From a bacterium (GTDB lineage: Bacteria > Desulfobacterota > DSWW01), in contig JANQFG010000037.1 in assembly GCA_028277985.1 (NCBI GenBank), forward strand, positions 1 through 64,000: a stretch of DNA of 64,000 nt, in the 5' to 3' direction. Below, in pieces: positions 7,271-16,201 of the stretch. The translations under genes were made by a program, and so were the position numbers. The stretch's first letter is position 1. The number at the start of each line of letters is the position of its first letter. Under the pieces are notes generated by a model. The model saw only the letters and a list, made by a program, of their open reading frames with translations. It was not told the DNA's origin and ran no database searches.

Positions 7271-9973
7271 ATGAAGAAGAAGCCGACCTATGAGGATCTC
7301 GCCAAGCGGGTCGGGGAGCTGGAGCGGGAAGCCCTCGAACGAGATGGGCAGAACACAGCCCTCCTCGAACAGGCGGAAATCCTGCGACTACTCCTGAACA
7401 CCCCTTCCTTGAGCGCCATACTTCTGGATCTTGATTTCAATGTCATTGCGGCGAACGCGATTGCTGCACAGAGAGTAGGCAAGGAGGTCGACGAGCTCGT
7501 CGGGATGAGCCCCCGTGACTATCTGTCCGCAGACCGCGCCGCCTTGAGGTCGGCCCGAGCCGAAGAAGTGGTTCGGTCGGCGCAGCCTGTCGTCTTTCAG
7601 GATGAGCGTGACGGACGACACTACGAGAACCGCCTTGATCCCGTCTTTGATGCTGAGGGCAACATAAGAGCGATCGCAGTATGCACACGGGACATCACCG
7701 AGACCCAGCACGCTATTGACGCCCTGCTCGAGAGCGAGGAGAACTTCCGGTTCTTGGCCGAGAATGCGAACGACGGAATCCTGATTGCCTCTGGAAAAGG
7801 TTCCCATGTCTATGCAAACAGGCGGGCATCCGAGATCACCGGGTACACCGTTCAGGAGTTGCTGCAAACGGAGATACGGGACCTGGCCCATCCGGACGAG
7901 CTGCCGGCCATATTGGAGAAATATGCGAAAAGACTCAAAGGCGAGGAATTCCCACGGACGTATGAGACGAGGATCGTCCGAAAGGACGGCGTGACCGTTC
8001 CGATCGAGTTGACGGGCGCGAAAACCACCTGGAAAGGAGAGCCCTCGGACCTGGTCCTGATCCGTGACGTGACCGAGCGCTCGAGAATCGAGACCGAGCT
8101 CCGGGGGAGCGAGGAGCGTTTTCGCGCGATCTTCGAGGGTGCTCTTGATGCCATCCTCCTGGTGGAACCGGAAACCGGGAACATCCTGGACGCGAACCCG
8201 ACCGCTTCGGAGCTTCTCTGGAAGAGCCAGGAGGAGATCGTTGGGCTGCATTATCGGGAGCTGTTCCCGTCCCGGTGGATGGAAAGGGTGGACAGGGCGT
8301 ACGAGAGTCTGTTCGAGGAAGAACGAACCATTACGCTCGAAACGGACCTGCTCCGCTCCGACGGAAGAGAGGTGCCTGTCGAGGTGCTGGCACAGCTCAT
8401 CCAGATCGATGGAATCCCGGTCATCCATGCTCTCGTTCGTGACATCACGGATCGCAAGAGGATGGACAAAGAGCTTCGCGACAGTGAAGAGCAGTTTCGC
8501 ACCCTTGCCGAGGCATCCCTGGCCGGAATATTCATCTACCGGGATGGTCTGTTCCGGTATGCAAACCCTGCACTCGGCCGCATGTTCGGCTATGGGGTTT
8601 CGGAGATGGTCGGCAGGATGGGGCCGATCGACCTCGTCCGACCGGAAGACCGCGAGGCAGCGAATGCGTATGCCCGAAAGAGCCTCAAGGGTGGAGCGGA
8701 AGAGATCCCGGTGTTCTCCTTTCGAGGGGTGAAGAAAGACGGCCGCCCGATCGACTGCGAGGTGTTGCAAGCAGGGATTCAGTACAGGGGAAGGCGCGCC
8801 TTCATCGGGACCATTCTGGACGTAACCCGGCGCAAGCTGATGGAGGAAGAGCTTCTGAAGACCCAGAAGCTCGAATCCCTGGGCGTGCTCGCAGGCGGCA
8901 TTGCCCATGACTTCAACAACATCCTCACGGCGATCTCCACGAACATTTCGATGGCGAGGCTGTACGGGGATCTGGAAGATGACATTTCTCAGATGATGGC
9001 GGACGCGGAAAAGGCGTCGGTTCGAGCAAAGGCCCTGACACAGCAATTGCTCGCTTTTGCACGGGGCGGCGCGCCGATTCGTAAGAACGTCCCCCTGGCG
9101 AAGGTCCTCAGGGAAAACACCGAGTTCGCCCTGAGCGGATCGAACGTGAATTATGTCTCCTCCATCCCGAAGGATCTCTGGCAGGTGGAAGTGGATGAGG
9201 GACAGATTGGGCAGGTGCTCCACAACCTGGTCATCAATGCCGTGCAGGCCATGCCGGAGGGGGGCAGCATCCGGGTGGGGGCTCGGAACGTTTCCCCGCG
9301 AGATCTAGCCGCTCTTCCCCTCAAGCCCGGCAGGTACGTGAAGGTCTTCGTGAGTGACCAGGGGATCGGGATACCCGAGAGACACCTGAACAACATTTTC
9401 GATCCCTTCTTCACGACCAAGCAGAAGGGGAGCGGCCTTGGCCTTACCTCCTCCTTCACCATCGTAAGGAATCACGAGGGACACATTCACGTGGATTCCA
9501 AGGTGGACAAGGGGACGACGGTGGATGTCTACCTGCCCGCTTCGGAGGAAACGAGTGCCTCGGAGAAAGGGGCCGAAGAGGCACTCCGTCCAGGAAAGGG
9601 AAGGGTGCTGTTGATCGACGATGAGCGAATGATTCGAAGGGCCGGCCGCGAGGCACTGGCGCGTCTGGGCTACGATGCGACACTTGCCTCGGATGGAGCA
9701 GAAGGAAGCAGGCTGTATGTGGAGGCGATGAGGGAAGGGCGGGGCTTCGACGTCGTCCTGCTGGACCTGACCATTCCGGGTGGTATGGGGGGGAAGGACA
9801 CGGTCCGGGATTTGCTGCGAATCGATCCGAATGCGAAGGTCATCGCTTCCAGCGGCTATTCGAACGATCCGCTCATGGCTGACTACAAGGCGTACGGCTT
9901 CCGGGAAGTGATCGTCAAACCCTACAGGGTCGAAGACCTGGGCGAGGTGTTGCACAGGGTATTGGAAGGATAG
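7271..9973 (+). CDS. Cytoplasmic multi-PAS hybrid histidine kinase
   Basis: 900 residues without membrane helices. A short coiled coil (residues 1-40) is followed by four PAS domains (about 45-165, 170-290, 295-415 and 420-545), a HisKA domain with the H-box [11 protein letters not shown], a HATPase domain ([10 protein letters not shown], then [10 protein letters not shown]) and a C-terminal receiver ([11 protein letters not shown], phospho-Asp in [10 protein letters not shown], Lys in IVKPYR). The HDFNN form of the H-box is typical of NtrB-like kinases. Soluble PAS modules suggest sensing of a cytoplasmic redox or ligand signal. The ATG at 7271 starts the coiled coil; the ribosome site (GGAAAG) is weak. 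No separate response regulator is adjacent. Confidence 0.9.
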   Translation: MKKKPTYEDLAKRVGELEREALERDGQNTALLEQAEILRLLLNTPSLSAILLDLDFNVIAANAIAAQRVGKEVDELVGMSPRDYLSADRAALRSARAEEVVRSAQPVVFQDERDGRHYENRLDPVFDAEGNIRAIAVCTRDITETQHAIDALLESEENFRFLAENANDGILIASGKGSHVYANRRASEITGYTVQELLQTEIRDLAHPDELPAILEKYAKRLKGEEFPRTYETRIVRKDGVTVPIELTGAKTTWKGEPSDLVLIRDVTERSRIETELRGSEERFRAIFEGALDAILLVEPETGNILDANPTASELLWKSQEEIVGLHYRELFPSRWMERVDRAYESLFEEERTITLETDLLRSDGREVPVEVLAQLIQIDGIPVIHALVRDITDRKRMDKELRDSEEQFRTLAEASLAGIFIYRDGLFRYANPALGRMFGYGVSEMVGRMGPIDLVRPEDREAANAYARKSLKGGAEEIPVFSFRGVKKDGRPIDCEVLQAGIQYRGRRAFIGTILDVTRRKLMEEELLKTQKLESLGVLAGGIAHDFNNILTAISTNISMARLYGDLEDDISQMMADAEKASVRAKALTQQLLAFARGGAPIRKNVPLAKVLRENTEFALSGSNVNYVSSIPKDLWQVEVDEGQIGQVLHNLVINAVQAMPEGGSIRVGARNVSPRDLAALPLKPGRYVKVFVSDQGIGIPERHLNNIFDPFFTTKQKGSGLGLTSSFTIVRNHEGHIHVDSKVDKGTTVDVYLPASEETSASEKGAEEALRPGKGRVLLIDDERMIRRAGREALARLGYDATLASDGAEGSRLYVEAMREGRGFDVVLLDLTIPGGMGGKDTVRDLLRIDPNAKVIASSGYSNDPLMADYKAYGFREVIVKPYRVEDLGEVLHRVLEG

Positions 9974-10098
9974 AATCGAAGCATCCTACCCTTTTCCTCT
10001 GGTACCAACTCCTCAGGAACGGTCCGTTGATGAATCCGTTGTGACCGCAGTAGCGCTGAATGCCGGGGAGATCCGTTCGTTACACTCAAGGCAGCTGG

Positions 10099-11991
10099 CT
10101 ACTCCCATACGCACACGTCATCCGGGCCCCCGTCGTCGGTGAAGAAGAGGCTTCCCTGGAAGTCCTGTGTAAAATCGGTTCCGGTGAACACCACCTGGTA
10201 GTGGCCGTCCGCGCCGGGTGAAAAGGTGACCGGCCAGATGAACGCGAAGGAGGCCTGGAAGGAATCGGTCTCGTCGAAGGCGAATCCTTCTCCATCATTC
10301 TTGTCTTCGTACAGCCAGAGCCTGTGTTCGAAAATGTTCGTCAGGGGCTGTCCGTTCTGCAGCACGTCGAAATCCACCTGGAAGCCTTCGACCGGATCGT
10401 TTCGTTTGGTGCAGGTGATCTCTACGGAAGGGTCGAAGGGATACACGAGCATGTCAAAGGTGGCCTCGGCGGTCTGGTTCGTCGGGGCCGTGGCCGTCAC
10501 ATGGATGGAGTACGTCCGCCCTCCAGGCTCGCCCGTGAGGCCCGGGGCTCGCAGCGCCCACATGGTGGTGGCCGGTGGAGTGGTCTCCACAACCGGGGTA
10601 CAGTCGGAAACGTCCGGTTCGACACAATTCAAGATATCAATCTGCATCTCACTCATTGCGTTGTTCGTCGCGGTAACGATCTCGATTTCCATGCTGCTGT
10701 CGAATCGGGGGAAGCCCGTCGGGCCGAACTGCAACTGGGGCGTGGCGTAGAAGCTTATGATGTCGAAGTCGCCCTCGATGAGGCACGTAGCGGAGCACCC
10801 GTCACCGTCATCATTGTTTCCGTCGTCGCACTCCTCCCCGGGATCGACATTGCCGTTCCCGCAAAACGCAAGTTCAAGCTGACAGTCATTCGTGCAACCG
10901 TCGCCGTCCGTGTTGTTCCCGTCATCGCACTCTTCCCCCTGGCTGGTGCACGTCATGCCGTCTCCGCAGAACTCCACCAAGCAGGAGGCGGAACACCCAT
11001 CACAGTTCAGGTTGGCCCCGTCGTCGCACTCCTCCCAGGGGTCCGGAATGCCGTCGCCACAGAAGGTCCAGGTGCAATCGTTTCGGCAACCGTCCGTATC
11101 GTTCCCGTTGCCATCGTCGCACTGCTCTCTGGGATCCTGGATCCCGTCGCCGCAGGCCTCGATGGTGCAGTCCGCCCTGCACCCGTCCCCGCCGGTTGTG
11201 TTGCCATCGTCGCATTCCTCACTCGGATCGAGAGTACCGTCCCCGCACCCGTCCACCTGCGACGCCGTGTGGAAGGGCCAGAACTCCTCACCAATCATCG
11301 GGTTTCCGTCCGTATCCCTCACGGACCCGATGCGGACGAGATACAACTTGTCGAAATCGAGATCTTCGTGGGGAACGAACAGGATATCGGTGCCCTGGAC
11401 AATGCGATCTCCCTCGATGATCCCGTCGAAAATTCGGTCTACCCAGAAGTGGGTTTGTGTGACAAACGCGGGATCCATGTCCTTGTCAAAGGTCACCCTG
11501 ATGACCGCGTAGACGGGCACACCCCTGGCATCCCTCTCAGGAAACATGGATACCACCATCGGCGGGACGCCTGTTCCGGGAGGGGGCTCCGTGGTGAACG
11601 ACCAGACGTAGTCCTCCAGCATTCGAAAGCCGAATGTTTGTGTCCTTACGTCCGCCTTGATGGTCGCCGTGTAGGTGGTCTCATACTCGAGAGGAGACTC
11701 CGAGACAAACCTGAACGTACCCTCTTTGGCCGGGGTAGGGCAGCTGGTGCACATGGTGATCAAGAACGGGGTCACAGGGCCTGTCGGTGATTCCAGAAGA
11801 AAAGTCGATGCATTCACGCTCGAGGAGGCCATTGGGGCCGAGAATGCTACGAGCAAATCCGTTTCGACCGGAAAATTGACTCCTTCATCCTCCGGCTGGG
11901 TCCAGGTGACAACGGGATCGCATCCCGTGACTAGCAGGAAACCGAGAAATACGTACAGAAGGGCCATGAGCCGGGTCTTTTCTCTTTTCAT
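10099..11991 (-). CDS. Surface lipoprotein with DUF4215 Cys-rich repeats
   Basis: 630 residues. Signal peptide with lipobox LVTGC. Two Ig-like SbsA/Big_5-type modules come first (about residues 25-130 and 140-240; VSMFPERDARGV, VTFDKDMDP). Then five tandem repeats of about 32 residues follow, each of the form CGDG...P..EECDDGN...GDGC...C, at about 250-410 (DUF4215, also called Myxococcus Cys-rich repeat). The last 210 residues look like beta-sandwich modules. Such proteins sit on the cell surface and the acidic repeats probably bind calcium and form disulfides. Single gene; role unknown, adhesion or matrix is a guess. Confidence 0.85.
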   Translation of the reverse strand: MKREKTRLMALLYVFLGFLLVTGCDPVVTWTQPEDEGVNFPVETDLLVAFSAPMASSSVNASTFLLESPTGPVTPFLITMCTSCPTPAKEGTFRFVSESPLEYETTYTATIKADVRTQTFGFRMLEDYVWSFTTEPPPGTGVPPMVVSMFPERDARGVPVYAVIRVTFDKDMDPAFVTQTHFWVDRIFDGIIEGDRIVQGTDILFVPHEDLDFDKLYLVRIGSVRDTDGNPMIGEEFWPFHTASQVDGCGDGTLDPSEECDDGNTTGGDGCRADCTIEACGDGIQDPREQCDDGNGNDTDGCRNDCTWTFCGDGIPDPWEECDDGANLNCDGCSASCLVEFCGDGMTCTSQGEECDDGNNTDGDGCTNDCQLELAFCGNGNVDPGEECDDGNNDDGDGCSATCLIEGDFDIISFYATPQLQFGPTGFPRFDSSMEIEIVTATNNAMSEMQIDILNCVEPDVSDCTPVVETTPPATTMWALRAPGLTGEPGGRTYSIHVTATAPTNQTAEATFDMLVYPFDPSVEITCTKRNDPVEGFQVDFDVLQNGQPLTNIFEHRLWLYEDKNDGEGFAFDETDSFQASFAFIWPVTFSPGADGHYQVVFTGTDFTQDFQGSLFFTDDGGPDDVCVWE

Positions 11992-12165
11992 GCTTCCGCC
12001 TCCCCCGGGTGGTTTCGGTCATGCCGGTTTGATTCCTTTTCACCCTCGGCGGATACAGGAGGGAGGGGAGATTGACCCGCGGGCGGGACTTGTATTATGG
12101 AATAGAATCCCTAGGGGGGACATGGACCGACGATTCATTCACAAGCTCTTTCCGGAGGTGGCGAA

Positions 12166-12798
12166 ATGACGGAATCCGCATCGCAGGCTCTGTCGATTCT
12201 GAGAGATCCTTCCCAGTTCGAGTGGTACGTGGTGCCCCTGCTCGTCCTGGTGATCTACGTTTACAACGTGGAGGTAGGAAAGCGGAACTGGAACCTTGTC
12301 TTCGGCGGGCTCGCCCTCTGGGGGATGGACTGGTTCAACGAGATATGGAATGCCCTCGTCTTTCACTTCACCCAGTACGCCCCGGTCTGGGGGGCTCCGG
12401 CCGACACCGCCTTTCTGCTGCTGATCGGGCTCAACATCGAGATCTGCATGATGTTCTTCATCCTCGGGATCGTTGCGGCGCACACCCTGCCGGAAGACAA
12501 GGGTGCGAAGATCATGGGGCTGCCGAACAGGCTCGTCTACGCGGTCGGGTACTCCATCGTGGCGGTTGTCATCGAGATGTTTCTCAACGCCGCGGGCGCA
12601 CTGACCTGGGACTACTCCTGGTGGACGATCAAGGTCCCCTGGCTCATCTTCCTGATCGGCTACATGCCTTTCTTCCTCGTCTGTTTCTGGGTCCATGACA
12701 TGGAGACGGTCAAGAAGAAGGCGATCACCGTGGGCTTGATACTCGGGTTTGACGCGGTCTGTCTGATCCTGTTCGGCGCGATCCTCAAGTGGATCTAA
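12166..12798 (+). CDS. Multi-span membrane protein, unknown
   Basis: 210 residues with six or seven hydrophobic helices (about 20-38, 44-64, 78-103, 122-142, 150-172 and 185-207). Aromatic-rich loops include WGMDWFNEIWNAL and WDYSWWTIK. GGAGGTG lies just before the ATG. No transporter motif is recognised. It stands alone between the DUF4215 lipoprotein gene (divergent) and the palindromic element at 12880. Confidence 0.7.
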   Translation: MTESASQALSILRDPSQFEWYVVPLLVLVIYVYNVEVGKRNWNLVFGGLALWGMDWFNEIWNALVFHFTQYAPVWGAPADTAFLLLIGLNIEICMMFFILGIVAAHTLPEDKGAKIMGLPNRLVYAVGYSIVAVVIEMFLNAAGALTWDYSWWTIKVPWLIFLIGYMPFFLVCFWVHDMETVKKKAITVGLILGFDAVCLILFGAILKWI

Positions 12799-12879
12799 CA
12801 GGACGTTCTTGGCTGCCCGTGAATCTGCATGTAACGAGGCAAGGGCACCCACATGGAGAGGTGGGAGGTGGGGTCTCTG

Positions 12880-13055
12880 GTGCGATCGCCTGTTCCGTAT
12901 CGGTTTTCGCAGGTCGACTCGTGGAGGCTTCCCGAGTCCCCGCGTGCATATCGAAGGACTTCGCGCTCGGCGCCCAAGTTTCGCCGTGTGGGACGAGGGA
13001 CTCCGTTGCCGGAACACGGAGACCAAGGAAACCGATACGGAACAGGCGATCGCAC
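12880..13055. repeat. 176-bp element with 27-bp perfect terminal inverted repeats
   Basis: Bases 12880-12906 (beginning GTGCGATCGCCTGTTCC) are the exact reverse complement of 13029-13055, separated by 122 bases. The interior has a smaller hairpin, CTCCGT N9 ACGGAG, around 13000-13020. The right end coincides with the first base of the stop codon (13055-13057, minus strand) of the FAD oxidoreductase gene. CCCACAT occurs just outside both ends (12848-12854 and 13067-13073 approximately). No convincing protein is encoded. It looks like a non-autonomous mobile or REP-like element. Confidence 0.65.
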
Positions 13056-14128
13056 TAGTAGGAGCCCACATACTCCGGTTTCATGCCCGACATGAAGTGG
13101 TCGAGCCCCGGCAGGCCGTCGTCCGACAGGGCCATGAGGGGGCCGACCAGCCCTGGAAACCGGAAATAGAGGCTGTGCATGAGTAGTTTCTGCGGATTGT
13201 TCAGCCAGCGATTCCGGTACCAGCTCAGTTTGTAGCCTCTGTTGAAACGCTTGAAGTCCTGTGCGGCGCCTTCCGGGTCCGTGACTGCACGAGCGGCGAT
13301 CCGGCCGGAGAGCAGCGCGCCGTGTATGCCGAAGTAGGAGCCGGGCTCCATCATGCCGGCCAGGGTGCCGGCCAGGATCTTGCCGTCCCAGAAGAGCCTG
13401 GGTGCGTCCGGCCTTCCCATGGGGACGTAGACCTCGAAAGCGTCCCATCGGTCGAAGCGGATCCCTTCACTTCTTTCGAGCTCCTCCTCGAACTTTCTGA
13501 GATTCCCCTGCGACAGGTCACGGTCCGAGAAGAGCAGTACGTAGTCGAGCTCGTTGTTGATGGGTCCGTAGCCGTAGGTGTTCGTGTAGGTGCCGAACCA
13601 GGTTCGTATATCACCCTGACGCTCCGGATCCGATACCTTTCGAGTGGCAGAGAAACAGGGCAGGCGAACGCAGGGGCGGTCCAGGGCATCGTACATCTCC
13701 CGGAAAAGGCCCGTGGCCAGGATCGCCGGGTCCGGCACATCCGATGGATGGGATATCACCTGACCGAATTCGAACTTCACGCCTCCCTTCAGGGCCAGAT
13801 CGTAAAGGAACGTGTCCAGGGAGGTCTTGCGAGGGCCCCGCTCGACAGAGTAGCAGTTCCAGGAGAGGCTGTACCTGCGGCCCTTCAGGTGAACGTACAT
13901 GTGATTCTGGGGGACGAGGCACTGGGTGATGTCGATCCCCACATAGTTCTTGAGGAGATCGATGTTCACGGGTGTGGAGTGATTGGACGGGTGGTGGGGA
14001 TGAAGTCCCCCGATCGATTTCGCCCGTTCGAGCACAGTGACATCGTGGCCTTCCCTGGCGAGGCAGATAGCGGCCACCAGGCCGGACAGGCCGGCCCCCA
14101 CGATGTGTACCTTCCGACCTTCTGTCAT
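13055..14128 (-). CDS. FAD-dependent oxidoreductase (last gene of a five-gene operon)
   Basis: 357 residues. The N-terminal dinucleotide-binding motif IVGAGLSG (residues 9-16), LAREGHDVTVLER and a distal IHGALLSGRIAARAV resemble the geranylgeranyl-reductase/GMC-like FAD oxidoreductase group and other NAD(P)/FAD enzymes; the substrate pocket is not recognisable. The ATG at 14128 has GGGAGGTG ahead of it. It lies 23 bases after the second DUF6125-like gene. Cytoplasmic, with no membrane helices. In the operon it could oxidise or reduce the CoA-activated or amide-derived intermediate, which is an inference. Confidence 0.75.
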   Translation of the reverse strand: MTEGRKVHIVGAGLSGLVAAICLAREGHDVTVLERAKSIGGLHPHHPSNHSTPVNIDLLKNYVGIDITQCLVPQNHMYVHLKGRRYSLSWNCYSVERGPRKTSLDTFLYDLALKGGVKFEFGQVISHPSDVPDPAILATGLFREMYDALDRPCVRLPCFSATRKVSDPERQGDIRTWFGTYTNTYGYGPINNELDYVLLFSDRDLSQGNLRKFEEELERSEGIRFDRWDAFEVYVPMGRPDAPRLFWDGKILAGTLAGMMEPGSYFGIHGALLSGRIAARAVTDPEGAAQDFKRFNRGYKLSWYRNRWLNNPQKLLMHSLYFRFPGLVGPLMALSDDGLPGLDHFMSGMKPEYVGSY

Positions 14129-14151
14129 GGGTGCACCTCCCGGGCTTGCGC

Positions 14152-14724
14152 TTACCTCTCGAGGACGAACTCCCACTCGCACATGACACCCTCCCTGGGT
14201 GGATCCGGGTGTGCGTGGAGGCATTGTGCCTCGATCTTCTCATTGATGATCTTTGCCAGCCCGATATAGAGCGGGGGCGAGAGGTCCCTGCAGGGCAGGA
14301 GTTCGAGATTCTGTGCCTTGCGAAACGTGCCCATGGGGCAGGCGTGGATCACCATCTTCAGCCGGGAATCGCTCACCTCTGTGAACTCCCATTCGAAGCC
14401 GGCGCTCACCCACTGGGGAGCCGTGAATTTCAGAAGCGAGGCCAGAGCCTGCATGTCGTCCCCAAGGCCCAGAACCTTTACCGTGCGGTATGCCTGGGCG
14501 GGTGCGACCTTCTCCCAGACAAGGGCATCCATCTTGGCCGCGTTTTCGAAGCCGAACTCCTGCTCTGTGAAGACCATCCAGTAGTTCTGCAGGGTCCAGT
14601 AGGTCTTCAGCCAGAGGTTGACCATCTCGGCGAGAGTTTCCTTTGGCAGGGTGACGAGCTCTTCTTTGAGCCCTTCCCATGTAACCGGTCCGGCCTGGGT
14701 GGTAAGCTTGGGGGTCTCGGCCAT
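14152..14724 (-). CDS. DUF6125-like protein, copy 2
   Basis: 190 residues. It aligns by eye with the first gene of the same operon (17559-18071): a helical first half with WTLQNYWMVF, MDALVW and a basic stretch, then shared cysteine positions (HACPMG, ELLPCRDL) and a C-terminal CEWEFVLE. These are features of the DUF6125 / L-2-amino-thiazoline-4-carboxylate hydrolase-like family, whose reactions are mostly untested. It begins 31 bases downstream of the tandem hydrolase. A small-molecule hydrolase or binding role in the operon pathway is inferred only from context. Confidence 0.65.
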   Translation of the reverse strand: MAETPKLTTQAGPVTWEGLKEELVTLPKETLAEMVNLWLKTYWTLQNYWMVFTEQEFGFENAAKMDALVWEKVAPAQAYRTVKVLGLGDDMQALASLLKFTAPQWVSAGFEWEFTEVSDSRLKMVIHACPMGTFRKAQNLELLPCRDLSPPLYIGLAKIINEKIEAQCLHAHPDPPREGVMCEWEFVLER

Positions 14725-14755
14725 GGTTTTCGGGTCCCTCCTTGCCTTCGTTGCG

Positions 14756-16180
14756 TTAGAGCCCGTTGATGAACTCCACCAGGGGCCGGGTGGACACGAC
14801 CGGCCCGATCAGACGGTCGAACCGGGCCAGCGCCATTTCGTGGTCTTCCTGGTTGGAGGCGGCACACGCATCCGACGCGACGATGGTGCAGTAGCCCCTG
14901 TCGGAGGCGCTTCGGGCCGTTGCCTCGACGCAGAAATCGGTTAGAAAGCCACAGAGGATCAGTGTGTTCGTGCCGAGCAGGTTCAGGTATCGCTCCAGGG
15001 GCGTAGCCTCGAAGGCGCTCCAGCCCGCTTTTTCGATCAGGATCTCGTCATCCCGGAGGAACGGTTTCAGCTCGTCGTAGATGTCGGTGTCCCAGGTCCC
15101 TCCCAGAAAGGCCTCGGGCAACATGCCGTGAATCCAGTCCATCATCCTCCCGTCAAGAGTCCCGGGGAAGATGTCCTTTCCGCCCGGAAGACGGTTTTGC
15201 TTGATCCAGAAGACCTTGATCCCTTTCTGCCGGCACGCCTCCACGAGGCTTTTCACGTTCTCTACGGCGCCGGTCTCTTTTGCGTGCCGCCAGGATTCGA
15301 TGAAGTTGAGACTCCCTTTCTCGTGCAGGTTGTCGTTCTGCGGGTCCACCACCAGGAGAGCCGTCTTTTCTCGGTCGAGGTATTTCTTCCAGTCGACGAT
15401 GTCGTTCAGGGAGACCCCATCTGCGATCCGTGCACCGATTTCCTCAAGATCGTATTCGCGGGTTTCGGCGGGGAGCGGAGGGAGCCGGACCTCACGGATC
15501 AGAGAAAGGAGATCGTCGGTGGATACAACGGGTCCGATCAATCTCTCCATTCTGTCGAGCGCCTTCTGGTGAATCCCTTCGTTTTCCGTTGCACAGGCGT
15601 CCCGCACGGTCACGGCGAGATACCCCTTGTCGCAGGCGGACCGCACCGTCGCTTCCACGCAGAAGTCCGTGAGAAAGCCCGTCGTCAGGATCACTCCTGC
15701 CCCCACGTTCCTGAGATACTTCTCCAGATTGGTTCCTTCGAACATGCTGGATCCGTGCTTGCCGATCACGATGTCCTTTGGGTCGACCAGGTCCGCCAGG
15801 TCGTCGAAGATCTCGGTTTCCCAGGTATCCTGTAGAAAGGCGTCCGGGATCAGGGTTCGGATGAGCGAGAGGGAATCCCCGTCCCAGGTTCCCGGAAAGA
15901 CGTCCCGTCCCCCGGCGAGGCGGTACTGCTTCGCCCAGATGACCGGGATTCCGGCCTGTCTGCAGGCAGGGACCACGCGCTTCAAGTTCTCCACCGCTCG
16001 GTTTTCCTGGGCGTGTTTCCACACCTGCCAGAAGTTGAGGGTCCCTTTTTCGTCGAGCACGTCGTTCTGTGCATCGATCACCAGCAGCACGGCGCGGGAC
16101 CGCTTGAAGTGTTCCTGCCACTGCGCGATCTCGAAGAGGGATGTTCCCTTCAGGGTGTCGGTGGGGTTGTGCTGCGCCAT
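14756..16180 (-). CDS. Tandem-fused isochorismatase-like cysteine hydrolase
   Basis: 474 residues, twice the usual family length of about 200. Two complete isochorismatase-type domains lie head to tail (about residues 25-235 and 265-474) and are clearly duplicates: FPGTWDG and FPGTLDG, GFLTDFCVEAT in both. Each keeps its Asp-Lys-Cys triad: Asp36, Lys141 and Cys174; Asp279, Lys384 and Cys417. Family members hydrolyse amides (nicotinamide, N-carbamoyl amines) or vinyl ethers. The fusion implies an obligate intramolecular dimer or two related substrates. It is third in the operon, 21 bases after the CoA ligase. The exact substrate is unknown. Confidence 0.85.
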   Translation of the reverse strand: MAQHNPTDTLKGTSLFEIAQWQEHFKRSRAVLLVIDAQNDVLDEKGTLNFWQVWKHAQENRAVENLKRVVPACRQAGIPVIWAKQYRLAGGRDVFPGTWDGDSLSLIRTLIPDAFLQDTWETEIFDDLADLVDPKDIVIGKHGSSMFEGTNLEKYLRNVGAGVILTTGFLTDFCVEATVRSACDKGYLAVTVRDACATENEGIHQKALDRMERLIGPVVSTDDLLSLIREVRLPPLPAETREYDLEEIGARIADGVSLNDIVDWKKYLDREKTALLVVDPQNDNLHEKGSLNFIESWRHAKETGAVENVKSLVEACRQKGIKVFWIKQNRLPGGKDIFPGTLDGRMMDWIHGMLPEAFLGGTWDTDIYDELKPFLRDDEILIEKAGWSAFEATPLERYLNLLGTNTLILCGFLTDFCVEATARSASDRGYCTIVASDACAASNQEDHEMALARFDRLIGPVVSTRPLVEFINGL

Positions 16181-16201
16181 TCTCTTCCCTCTGGGCTGTG
16201 C

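Noticed and set aside
12853..13095. Short rightward frame across the palindromic element
   Set aside because: Its Arg/Ser/Pro-rich translation simply reads the inverted ends; there is no ribosome site or conserved motif.
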